Origin: Solanum dulcamara
Taxonomy: Eukaryota > Streptophyta > Magnoliopsida > Solanales > Solanaceae
Reading direction: 5' to 3'
DNA length: 64,000 nucleotides
Assembly (NCBI RefSeq): GCF_947179165.1
Contig: NC_077243.1
Span: forward strand, 30,084,001 to 30,148,000
Position 1 is the first letter of the stretch. Every line of letters begins with the position of its first letter. The position numbers and the translations under genes are program-made. Under the pieces are notes generated by a model. That model was not told where the DNA came from, made no database searches, and saw nothing but the letters and a program-made list of their open reading frames with translations. Positions 46,441 through 58,486 of this stretch are shown piece by piece.

Positions 46441-48819
46441 ACCTTTTCTTATATATCTTCTGTTTTGCTGATATACTTGATTTGCATTGTGACTTACTTG
46501 ACATGTATATTCATGTTTCTACTTATGTTGGTTAGTGTGTTCTAGTTGAGAAGTTGTATAGGTCTTGCCTTGTGACTTTTGTGGAGAGCATAACTTATGT
46601 AGATTTGATTATTCTATAGATGGTTGACTTTGATATAATCCTGGGTATAATTGTGTCTCTCCAAATTTTGCTATCTTCGATTGCAATGCTAAGACTGTAA
46701 CCTTGGCCAAGCCTGGGATGGACCAGCAGGTATGGGAGGGTGACTATCTTCCTTCCCTTGTTCGGATTATCTATTTTCTTCATGCTAAGATATTGGTGAG
46801 TAAGGGCTGTTTAGCCTTTCTACCACATCTCAGGGATGATATTTTTGAAGTGCCCTCGATTGAGTCTATTTCGATAGTGTGTGAGTTTATGGATTTTTTT
46901 CTATAGATTTTCTTGGTATGCCATCGGATATGGATATTGATTGTATCGACTTGGAGCCAAGAACTCACCCTATTTTAATTTTTACCTTATAAAATAGCCC
47001 CAGCTGAGTTAAGGGAGTTGAAGGATCAACTTCATGAGTTGTTGGGTAAATGTTTTATTAGACCGAGTGCCTCTCTTTGGGGTACTCTGATTTTATTTGT
47101 GAAGAAGAAGGATGGTAGTCTTTGTATATGTATAGACTACAAGGAGCTGAACAAGGTGACTATTAAAAACATATATCCCCTTCCTCGTATTGATGACTTA
47201 TTTGATCGGGTGTAGGGTGCTTGTGTTTTCTCAAAAAATAATTTGAAGTCCGGCTAACACAAGCTAAAAATACGGGCAACTGATGTGCTGAAGACTGCTT
47301 TTCGAACCAGGTATGGGCACTATGAGTTCTTGGTAATTTCTTTTGGGCTTACAAATGCCCCTGCTGCTTTTCATAAGCCTGATGAATGAAATCTTTAAGC
47401 CATATCTTGATTGCTTTGTTATTGTATTTATTGATGATATATTAATCTACTCGAAGAGCAAAAAAGAGCATGAGAAACATATGAGAATAGTTTTGGGATT
47501 GTTAAGGAGAAGAGGCTTTATGCCAATTTCTCCAAGTGTGAGTTCATTCTCGATTTAGTTTCTTTTTTGGGGAACGTGGTTTCTAAGGATGGAGTGATAG
47601 TAGATCCCCAAAAGATTTAAGTAGTGAAGAGTTGGGCAAGGCCACTAATGTCTCAGAGGTAGAGAGCTTTGTTGGTTTGGCTAGCTACTACTGTCGGTTC
47701 TTCAAGGGATTTGCTTCCATTGCTTCTCATCTGACCAATCTGACCAACCAAAATGTTCCATTTATGTGTTCGGATGAGTGTGAAGAGAGTTTTCTTAAAC
47801 TCAAGACCCTGTTGACTACTGCACCAATTCTTGCCTTGCGAGAAGAAGGTAAGAATTTCATTGTTTATTGTTATGTATCTTACTCTAGTTTAGGTGTAGT
47901 GCTAATAAAGGAGAGAAATATAATTGCGTATGCTTCAAGGAAATTGAAGGTTCATAAATGTAAGTATCCCACTCATGATTTGGAGTTGGCTGCGGTTGTA
48001 TTTGCATTGAAGCAATGGAGACATTTGCAGGTTTCTAGACACCCATTGTCTAGAGAGCATCAAACTCTGGCTAATGACTTTATGAGGCTAGAAGTAACTG
48101 ACAAAGGAGGATTCTTGGCATGTGTGGAGGCAAGATCTTCTTTTCTTTACAAGATTAAAGAAAAACAGTTTGATGATGAGAAGTTGAGTCAGATTCATGA
48201 TATGATCTTTCAAAGAGAGGCCAAAGAGGCACTGATTGATGAAGGAAGGCGTCTTAAGGATTAACAGGCATATATGTGTGCCCCGTGTTTATAATTTGAT
48301 TCAAACCATTCTTGCAGAGGCTCACAGCTCGGGGTACTCTATACATCCTGGTGTAAGCAAGATGTATCATGATTTGAGACAATACTATTGGTGGTGCAGA
48401 ATGAAGCGTAACATGGTTTATTTTGTTGCCCATTGTTCGAATTATCAGCAGGTAAAATATGAGCAACAAAGGCTTGGAGGGACACTTCAGCAAATGCCCT
48501 GAATGGAAGTGGGAAATGATTGCAATGGATTTTGTGGTTGGTTCCCCAAAGATATTGGGTAAGTTTGATTTGATATGGGTGATTGTTGACAGGTTAACTA
48601 AGTCTACACACTTTATACCAGTTAAGGTGACTTATAATGTAGAAAATTTAGGCAAACTCTATCTTCACGAGATTGTTCGATTGCATGGAGTTCTGATCTC
48701 CATCATATCAAATAGAGGGATGAAATTTACTGCTAACTCTAGGAGGACCTTGCTGGCTGAGTTAGGTACTAGATTGGATCTTAGTATCGCGTTTCATCCT
48801 CAAACCAATGGGCAGTCTG
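46441..48819 (+). pseudogene. pol of Gypsy copy B up to the solo-LTR break
   Basis: RT is seen at 47018-47215 ([20 protein letters not shown]) and 47343-47558, with FIDD at 47427-47438. From 47632 to 48264 one frame is open for 210 codons. It covers RT-thumb/RNase H sequence ([29 protein letters not shown]) and joins straight to the spacer before integrase, because about 205 bp present in copy A (between CAT at 40909 and 41114) are deleted. The integrase finger keeps HCSNY (second Cys is Tyr). In the core the second catalytic Asp is Asn (SNRGMKF). The solo LTR at 48820 interrupts just after HPQTNGQS. Confidence 0.75.
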
Positions 48820-51800
48820 TGTCGTGACCTAACCCCGTAGGCTGCGACTGGAGTCTGACCTGGACCCCCGTATATATACCTATCTGCTGTAGTCAAATCG
48901 AGCTATGCTTAAAGTGGTACTTCTTACAAAATCCCAATGAGTTAAAACCCTTTTTTTGTGTACGTGTGGGCCCTTCCATTCGAACCATATCATGAAAGGG
49001 CATGCAAGCCGATAAGGCTGCTGTAACATAAAAACATTTACAATATGCCGTATAGGCACAATTAAAATAAACTCACAAACAACTCACATAGATATGTCTA
49101 CAGACCTCTAGAAATAGTAACAGCAACATATGGCGGGACAGGGCCCCCGCCGTACTCCTGAATAGACAAATATATACATAGAAGGTCTAATACCCAAAGG
49201 CTTGGGTCCAATTCAATGGAGCTTCTCCCAAATTTACCAAGTGGAACCCTAAGCTGGCGGATCCCCAAAGCATGCATCTTCACCTGTGGGCATGAAATGC
49301 AGCCCTTCGAAGAAAAGGGGTCAGTATGATATATGTACTGAGTATATAAAGCATAACAACACATAACTGAGATAACAACTGAAATAGGTATGCAGGAAAC
49401 AAGTATGACAGTTAAGAGTTCACTATACCTGCATCCTATGAAAAGAGGGCATGTATATCACCCTCAGATATCACTCTCGGCCCATCATGGGACTCGGTGT
49501 TACCAGACCAACGTATATAGAATCATACCATCGTATACAACATTATTTCATACCTTACCAGTACATCACTATGTTTTCATATGTATGTTTGTCTATTATA
49601 ACCAGACCTTTAGTTAGGGACTCGATGAAGGAAGTAGTGCACATCCATATCGTACCATTACCCTCTCATACCATCATATCTTATCATACCATACCCGACC
49701 CATTATGGGTCTCGGTGTTATAATCATATCATCATATACCATACCCGGCCCACTAGGGGACTCGGTGTCATAATTATCATATACCATATCCGACCCTTTA
49801 TGGGACTCGATGTCATTATCATATAGCGTACCCGACCTTTTATAGGACTCGGTGCCATTATTATATACCATACCCGGCCCTTTATGAGACTCGGTGTCAT
49901 TATCAACCATGCACAGGTGGATCATTATTTGAAACTTAATAAGGTAGTCATACAGACTATCATTCATGGATCAGGGTAATAATCATCTCAAGGGCCCTTT
50001 GAGTGACCCAAGGTCTACATTAAGTAAAGTCTCAGGAGTTGTAGACATATTTTAGGGTAATACCAACTGGATTAAGGAAATCAGAGACATCTGTCATCAC
50101 AGAGTCCCTAGGAATGGGAGCTTATATCCCCACTACTAATCAACATATAGACGGTTCAGGGAAGGTAGCTCAACTACGACGAGAGTTTTCCCACCAACGA
50201 GTGTATAAGAGACATATAGAGTATTCAGAACTTGGGAATAGGAGCTTCAGTATCAAGAAGTGACTAAGAGTTATAGTTCCTATTTCCTGTGTGTCCAATT
50301 ACTATCTCACGTATAGCAGGTTCAAGGGTGATAGCTCAGCTACCTTAAGAGCCTTAGCATTTTAGGAGTAAACTCGGGTCATGAGTTATACTCAGAACTT
50401 ACAACTGGAACTACCTCTACACTCATATCATATCTCATTTCATTTACAGTTAAGACATCCCAAAAGAAAGAAGCAATAGATTCTACATATATTACTTTTT
50501 ATCATATAGAAGCCTAAAAGGGCGATAACTCAACTATTTCAGGAGTTCTACCATCATAAAGTGGATGAGAACTACGAACTATACTCAGATCTTTACGAAT
50601 GGAAATATCCCCATGTTTCATATATAAACCATTTATAACTTATATCTAAGACATGCCAAAAGAAAGAAGAATAGCCTTACATACCTCTTATGGACTTTTC
50701 TTAATCACGTCCACATCGTCTTCCTCCAAACCTATTTAACATGGAAGCAATTCAAGTATCAACAACCTTAAACTTTTCAGCACCTTAGATTACGTACGAG
50801 TATTCATAGAACTCATTTCTTCGCTTGCCTTCTCGACTAGTTCCTTAACTAGTTAAAGAGTTAGCGAAAATCGGGCAGCATCTCCCCTATAATATGCCCT
50901 ATATGAATTTCTAGTTACATCCCTAATCAATAAATCCAACAAACAACAACAATCTGCAGATCATATCTACATAAAACATGGCGACATTACACAGCACAAG
51001 CTCCAAACAACTTGCTTAAAATTATGATACCAAAATAGGTTTTCTAGTTTCTCTTTTGTGAAACCTTTAACCGTACGAGGCGGAGGGTAATGTGGATGAA
51101 ACCAGAAGCTCCCACACCTCGTTTAGAATACCTTTAGTCCCTGCAACATACCACCCCATACCTGCAGAGCACACCACAAGCACAACACCTTGTTTTGACT
51201 ACAATTTAACTATAGCGACCACAATTTAGTTTGTTGCGAATGTCAAGCATATTTATGATATTTTTGCATTTAAAGCCACTTAAACAATGTATAATACACT
51301 TCGTAACAACACCATAAACACCAACCTGAAAGGAAAGGTCTTACCTTACCCAAAATTGGCCAAATTCGCCAAAACGCGCCTCAGAACTTCTCTAGACGCG
51401 CTAAAATTAAGTGGACTATTTGTATGACTTCTTCGCTTCCCCAAATTGGAATTTCTTGTTATTAAACATCGTTATATAACCGTGAGATACCATAAATAAT
51501 TAATTCATGGAATGAAAGTCGGAGGCTCACCTCCAAAGGGCCAAACCCGTAGCTCCCTCCTCTTGTTCCTAGAGTTTTCCTTTCAACTTTCTCTTATTTG
51601 TTCCAAGTGTAAATTTGAAATTATGATTATGTATACATCATAAGATACATATATACATCTCTACATAGTTTAGGAACACCGTATATAATTAATTCATGGA
51701 GAGAAAATTAGAAACTTACCTTAGTTTTTCTCTTAAGTCGTGGCTTCCTCCTTTGGCTCTCTAATGTTTTCTCTCTTTATTTCTCTTATGTTTGCTGAAC

Positions 51801-52366
51801 TTTTGGATAAATAACTTGCCTTAAGAGTCATAAAACATAAATACATGGGTTTCCTCGGAGGTGACACATGTTAGCCTCTTAGAGTGACACATGTCAAGTC
51901 ATGATTGGCCACAGTAACATGATGCCAACTAGAGGCTGCCACATGGAAGTGGGGCCCACCTCCCCCAAAAAGGTGGATCACCTGCCTTCTTGAGGTGCTG
52001 CCATGTGTCACTCCTCCATTGGCTGCCACATGTCATCTTTTCCCCTTCCTCGTGGGTTCGTAATCTCATCCTATTTTAAGAGCCTATGAAATCCGTGCTA
52101 TATAAGCTTGGTGTGTCCTCAAGTAGCTCAAGTATGTTAGACTTCTAAGTTAGTAGCTTGCGTAGGTAAATCGAGTCCTACGACTCATTACTTGGCCTCC
52201 AATTCCTTTCGAATCCTTATGAATCTATTTCTAACCTTCTCTACTATGGGGTATCACATTCTCCCTTCCTTAGAGTCATTTGATAGTGTCGTAGATTATA
52301 TGGCTCTTATGATAATGTCTAAGGAACTTAAGAGATATTTCAAGTTTAAAAGTGTGGGGTGTAACA
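48820..52366 (-). mobile_element. 3.5-kb solo LTR (family S), inverted, GTCTG duplication
   Basis: On the plus strand it runs from TGTCGTGACC to GGGGTGTAACA. GTCTG flanks it at 48815-48819 and 52367-52371, and the integrase reading of copy B resumes after it. On the minus strand it starts TGTTACACCCC and aligns with 35290-38539 over its length (shared TCGTAGGACTCGA, GATGAGATTAC, palindromic repeats). Short open frames on both strands around 49400-49970 come from its tandem repeat and are not genes. Confidence 0.75.
49471..49900. repeat. 42-50-bp tandem repeat inside the inverted family-S LTR
   Basis: Units carry CCCGACCCTTTATGGGACTC followed by GGTGTCATTATCATATACCA. Five units are regular from about 49687 to 49900 and two degenerate ones lie before them. 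It is the counterpart of 37588-37807. Confidence 0.7.
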
Positions 52367-52371
52367 GTCTG

Positions 52372-53165
52372 AGTGCAAAATTCAAGTGCTAAAAGATATG
52401 CTTTGGGTGGCGTGATAGATTTTGGTTTTCATTTGGGATCCATTCTTACCCTTTAAAGAGTTTTCGTATAATAATAACTATCATTTGATTATTGATATGG
52501 CTCCTTTGAGGTATTGTATGAGAAAATATATAGGTCCCTAGTTGGTTGGGTTGATGCATTTGAGGTGAGACCTTAGGAAACTGATCTCTTAATGGAATTG
52601 TTAGAAAAGGTGAAATTTATTCAAGAGAAGCTTCTAGCAGCTCAAAGCAGACAGAAGGAGCATGCAAATTGAAAGGTCAGGGACATGGAGTTTATGGAGG
52701 GAGAGCGAGTGTTGTTGAAGGTTTCACACATGAAGGGTGAGGTGAGATTTGGTAAGCTCAGTCGGAGATATATTGGGCCGTTTGAAGTTCTTAAGCCTAT
52801 TGGAGAGGTGTCCTATAAATTGGGTTTAACTCCAGGTTTGTCCATAGTGCATCTAATATTTCATGTGTTTATGCTAAAAAAATATTATGGTGGTGTAAAC
52901 TATATTATTTGCTGGGATTCGATCTTACTTGATGAAATTTTTTCCTATGAGGAGGAGCCTGTAGCTATTCTAGACAGTGAGGTTCACAAGTTGAGATCAA
53001 GGGAGATCGCATTTGTGAAGGTCTAATGGAAGAATCGTCCAGTTGATGAGTCAACTTGGGAGACCTAGGAGGATATGTGTGAAAGATATCCACATTTGTT
53101 CGTTGAGTCAGGTACCCTTTTCTACCCTCACTCTTCTTTTGACCTTCGGGATGAACGGTGGGTAT
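52372..53165 (+). pseudogene. Integrase C-terminus and chromodomain, Gypsy copy B
   Basis: This continues copy B after the solo LTR. From 52685 a 113-residue block is open: MEFMEGERVLLKVSHMKGEV, RRYIGPFEVLKPIGEV, HVFMLKKYYGG, CWDSILLDEIF, and the start of the chromodomain (AILDSEVHKLRSREIAFVKV). It ends in TAA at 53024-53026, where copy A has CAA. Downstream WKNRPVDESTWET continues in the same frame. Confidence 0.75.
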
Positions 53166-53177
53166 ATTGGTATCTAT

Positions 53178-55228
53178 TGTAATGACCCATTAGGTAATTT
53201 TGAGTACTAGAGTTTTTTGTTTCATAAAAGACTCATCCCTTAAATTTTTAATGAGTATTTTGGACTATTTGATAACTACAGTTATTTAGTTGATGGGTAA
53301 TTTTAGATAATTAATTTAAATGGTGGGCTAAATTTATAATTTAGTTAATATATTACACTACTTGTCACATATTTATTAAAATAAAAAAGTGGAGTTTATT
53401 ACTTTTAGTACATGATTAATTGAGAAAAAGAAAAATATAAAGAAAAGGAGAAAGGTATGGGCAGAACTTACCTGCGGCATCACTAAGACCGACTACTTAA
53501 ATAAATCCTAAATCTAAAATTCAATGTTGTGTTTAGAATTTTAATTGCTAGACTAGTAAGATGACAACCTACCATTACTGTATGTTGGTGTACTGGAAAG
53601 TAATAAATTTCAATTTGCTTTTGGTGGCGTTGCAAATTGGTGGGCATGTACTATTTATAATGGTCAGTGTCATTATTTACTAATAAAAAAAGATGAACTG
53701 AAGTGGAAGATTGTAGCAATAGGACTAGGCAATCATTAGGAAGTAATGATAGATGAGTGGAAAATGTGGTGATGTGTAGTGGATAAATGAATTTTAGTTT
53801 CTTTTTTTGCTCCAGATCACTGTATCACTTTATAAAACTTTTGACATATTTTTAAGTTTTGATATATTGAGATAGGTAATTAAATATTAGGTGTATTGCA
53901 TTATATGAATATCATTAGATTTATGAAATTCAAGGAATTGAGACTTGACTCTAGGCTAGAAGTATATCAATATGGGTGTCTATGGACTCATTTACTTATG
54001 AAAAATGCATATTTGATAGATTGGGAATGGTATGAGGCATTTTCGGTTCCAAGCCTCTCCCTCGAATACATAGTTGAAGGAAGGAAAGACATTGGATCGA
54101 ATCAGAGTTCACGCCGCCCGCCCTGAACAAATAGGAGGCTGATTAATTTGTTTGACTTCGGTTCTTCGGTTGAGGTAGGTTATGATTTAGTCTATATCAT
54201 AGATAGACTCTTAATAGTGATTGATAGTCATTGAGTAATGTGTGAAGCCTACTATGCATTTAATTATTGTGGGTTGCATGATTGACATGTTGTTGTGATT
54301 GGTATGCAATTCCAAAATTGTGAAATCCATAATATTGAACTTGCCCTATCAAAATTGATGCCTTGAATAAAGAAAGCTTAATGAAATATTTTTCTAATGA
54401 AGTGGAATGTGATAATAAAGAATGATGAATTAATTATATGGGATTAGGTGTCATAAGCCGACACGATATATTTAATCGGGTGTCATGAGTCGACATGATA
54501 TATTTAGATCGGGTGTCATGAGCCGACATGAATTATTTGACCGAGTGTCACGTTCCGACACTATAATATTAAAGGAAAAAAAATTAATTGACTTAATACT
54601 ACCCGATCTCAAATAACTAATTTCCCAAAATATCGTATTGTGGAGGCTTGAGTCCACGTGTATACTCTTCATATTGTTTACTAATTACGTAATTGTTTAA
54701 TTGTGTTGTCAGTTTATCTTGATCTTGTTGTTTGCCACCTGTGAAGTGCTATAGTTGATTTTCTGCTATTACTTTATGTATATTGATTTCTATTTTGAGT
54801 CATCCGATAATACCTACTCAGTACATGTGGAGTGCAGCGAGTGTACCATGGACTTTGACTCTCCTTTAGCTCTAGCCAACTTCAGTATAACTGATTTCAG
54901 GGTGAGGTATCCTCCTAGCTCGTGTTGGATTTTCTCCCAGTCATGGTATGATATCCTTAGTTTTCGTACATAGACTAAGTTATTTTTTTATTCTGCTGTT
55001 TGATATTCTCAGACTTAGTATTTTGAGATTAGATGTCTTTGATGTGATGACTTTCAGATTTTAGAGAAAGTATGTAATACACTTTAGTGAGTTTTTTTAT
55101 TTCTTACTTTCATAAGTTGAGCTTCCGCATTATTATCCTACCTTTATATGTTGGAGTTGTATGGTTGGTTCTCCCTCCTAGGAGGTTAAGTGTGGGTTCC
55201 ACTTATTGCCTATTTTGGGTCATGAAAT
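53178..55228 (+). repeat. 3' LTR of Gypsy copy B
   Basis: It starts TGTAATGACCC and ends in a worn TTGGGTCATGAAA. It is about 90 bp longer than the other LTRs because of two short GC-rich inserts near 54043-54130. Four units of the TGTCATGAGCCGACATGA repeat lie at 54443-54570. The sequence then jumps back to mid-LTR, marking the end of the nested A/B block. Confidence 0.75.
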
Positions 55229-56145
55229 ATTGTGATTGGTCGACAATTCCAAGGCCGTAAAATCTATAATCTTGACCTCGCTCTATCAAAAGTGATGCCT
55301 TGGATAAAGAAGTCTTGAAGAAATATTGTTAATAAAGTAGAATATGATAATAAAAAATGATTAATTAACTATATATTTGGATAGGATGCCACGAGCTGAC
55401 ACGATATGATTTGATCAGGTTTCACGTTCCGTCATGATAACATTAAAAAGAAACATATTACAATAACTTAATATACTTAATCTCAAAGAACCCATTTTAC
55501 AAAAGAGCGTGGTGTGGAGGTCGGAGTCCTCATGCGTGTTCTTAATGTTGTTGACTGATTATGTACTTGTTTTATTATGTTTTCACATGTACTTGTTGCT
55601 TGTTGTTTGACACCTATTAAGAGCTATAGTTGATTTCTTGTTATTATTCTATGCATATTAGTTTTTAATTTGAGCCAGCCAGTGGTGCCTATTCAGTACA
55701 TGTTCTTTAGGGACCCCTACTTGTAATTTTCTTCATTTTGCTTTATTGGAGTAAAGCGAGTGTACTAGAAACTTCGACCCGCCCTCAGCTCTAGCTAGTG
55801 TCCAGCACATCAAGTTCCAGGGTGAGCTATTCCTTCTAACTCATATTGGATTCTCTATGTCATGGCATGATGTCCTTAGCTTTCAGACACAACTATGCTA
55901 TTTATTTGTTATGGTGTTTGATACTTTCAGCCTTAGTATTTTGGGATTAGATGTCCTTTATGTGATGACTTTCAGATTTTGGGAAATGTATGTAATAGAC
56001 TTTAGTGGATTTTGTTATTTCTTACTTTCATAAGTTGAGCTTCTGCATTATTGTCATATTTCATAAGTTGAATCACTCATATAAGTGGAGGTTTGTATTG
56101 TTGGTTAAATGTGGGTACCACTCATGACCCATTTTGGGTCGTGCA
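55229..56145 (+). repeat. Right piece of the 5' LTR of Gypsy copy C
   Basis: It resumes the LTR that stopped at 31588 (ATTGTGATTGGTCGACAATT) and runs to GGGTCGTGCA, followed by the copy-C PBS at 56150. Together with 31136-31588 it makes one LTR interrupted by 23.6 kb. Confidence 0.7.
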
Positions 56146-56233
56146 AATTTGGTATTAGAACTTTAGGTTCGGTGATTTCATCACACAAGGAAAAGTCTAG
56201 TAGAGTCTTGCAGAATGGTATGGGGACGCCTTT

Positions 56234-58352
56234 TGTTATACCCTAAAAGTTACCAAATAACCTTGGAGTATATCACACTTGCATAACGTATTATCCCTAA
56301 CGTTTTTGGCCAATCCGAGGTCGGAATATCTATCAAGGGGAAAAATTATGTGGGAAAGTGGTCCTGATTAAATTTTAGGCCAATTGTGTTAAAAGATAAT
56401 TTTTCAGGGCAAAATTACATTTCCATAAGGGTGCACGACCAGTCCGCGTCATGGACTTTCTGTCCCATAGTGCAATATTTCCCAAAATCTGACCAAAAAC
56501 CAAATTTTCCATAAATTGCACTTCACATATACATTTTATATGTATTTTATTCACACATTTTTCAGTTTAGTGAGGGGTATTCCAGTCTTTTCCCCACCTT
56601 TCCCCAACTTAACCTAGGCTATTTTGGGATTACATTTAACCCTTTATCAGTATCCAAATAGGTTTTCTTCTTATTTACCATTATAAACTTTTGAGAGCGA
56701 GGAGTAGAACGGAGGAGAAGAGCTAGGGTTCTTGAATTTCAAGAGAGGTCTTCAAATTTTTAGTAGATAATCGCCGTTTCAGGTATGTAAGGCTAAACTA
56801 AAGAATGAACCTTGTTCTTCCATGAAGATAATAGGTTGATTCGTGAATGAATTGAGTCTCCATGATTGTGTTTCTTGAGAATTTCCTTAAATTTAACATA
56901 TTTTACATAATGTTGCATAAGACTCAATTCATTACATAAGCCTAGTACATAGTCACTGATAGGATCATTCGATTGATGTTTTCCACTAACTTGTTTTTTG
57001 AACAAATGATTTAAACTACTTATTTCATAAACCCTAATAGTATTTTGACTAATATTGGATGTATATGCACAAGGATTGAGTCTAATATCTTGAACTTATG
57101 AATGTGCGATTGTGAATGAGGTGTGAGCATCATGATATTCTTGATAAAACTTGATAGTCCTTATATCTTCATAATTGAACTCAATTGAGTGGTCTCAACT
57201 GAATGGTTTCATAAGTGATTGTCCAAACTACTCTTAAATAAATGATTGGATAATTGATTGGTTGAAAAGATTGATTAGATATAATTGATGAACTGATAAG
57301 AGTCTAAGAGTCCATTTGAGAATTATTGATTGGTTTGATTGGGATTGATTGTCTTATGAATATTGAGTCTTGGAAGGAGTATCGAGCATTGAATTGGGTA
57401 AAAGTTAGTAACAACTCGAACTTAATAACTACATAGCCAAATGTAGGAGAGGAATGAACCATTAAGTCGGATGTTTCCCTATTTTACTATCCTGGCATTA
57501 TAAGACTTGATTGATTGTTGAATCCATGATTAGTTGACTCATTCTTTACCCTGGAAAAGTTTTTAACGGACATGGAAACAAAGTTGGCTTGTTGTATTAT
57601 CACTGGTTGATAAGTGATGGTTGTCGGATAAGAGAAACTCTCATATAGGTCTTGATAGTACTCAAATTGGATTGGATTATATTGTATATGATTGGTCTCT
57701 GTCTAAACCTTACTCTTCTTTAGACTTATGATATCTGGATTGAGTTCCTTACTATTGATTGAGTTACTTAAGTTGATGTTAGTCTATCTTACGCATGTTT
57801 CACTCTTCCATATTACATACTCATACACTCTATGTACTGATGTCCATTTGGGCTTGTATCCTTTAATGATGTAGGGACATGTATTAGTGATCATGAACAT
57901 ACGCACTGTTGAAGATCTTTTCCATATTCCAGCTGATTGTTGAGTCCTCCCTACTATCGAAGGATACTATTCTTTCATCATCTACCTTTAGAGTTTCAAA
58001 TTTTTACTTTTTATTTTGATTAAGGTATCCATGAACCTGTCATTGGAACCACTTAGACAGTTGATAGAGGCTTCATAGACTAGACTGTTTATGTGTTGAT
58101 TGGATATTGTCTATTGGCTAGTTTCATTCATACTAATCTTGATGATTTGATTAGATAGATTGTTGCCCTTTAGCCTTATTTTATAAGTTATCAATTTGAT
58201 TATCATGTTTAGTTATTTTTTTGATGAGTTAAGTCTTCTGCTGATAGAATATTGATTGAATAAATATGTGAACAGGCCAAGTGGTTCGCTTGAATACTAG
58301 GAGTAGCCTCTGAGTACTGTCCATGCCTAGGGTACCCTCCTGGGGCGTGACA
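56234..58352 (+). mobile_element. 2.1-kb solo LTR with CCTTT duplication
   Basis: It starts TGTTATACCCT and ends TGGGGCGTGACA. CCTTT flanks it at 56229-56233 and 58353-58357. It splits the untranslated leader of copy C between PBS and gag. It is related, in opposite orientation, to the LTR beginning at 62818 (shared TCAACAGTGC and AGAAGACTTAACTCAT-type phrases). No coding sequence is inside. Confidence 0.75.
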
Positions 58353-58486
58353 CCTTTACTTTTCTTCAACAAGCTATATGACTTTAATAAAACTCCATTC
58401 CTTATTTTTTCATGCTATTACTTAAATCTAATTGGTAACTAGGTGACACAAATTAGTATCTGACATTTTTCACTCTATTTTGGTAG

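Noticed and set aside
49674..49967. Periodic 60-97-residue open frames on the minus strand
   Set aside because: They arise from the 42-50-bp tandem repeat of the inverted solo LTR and change frame between units. There is no start context or partner.
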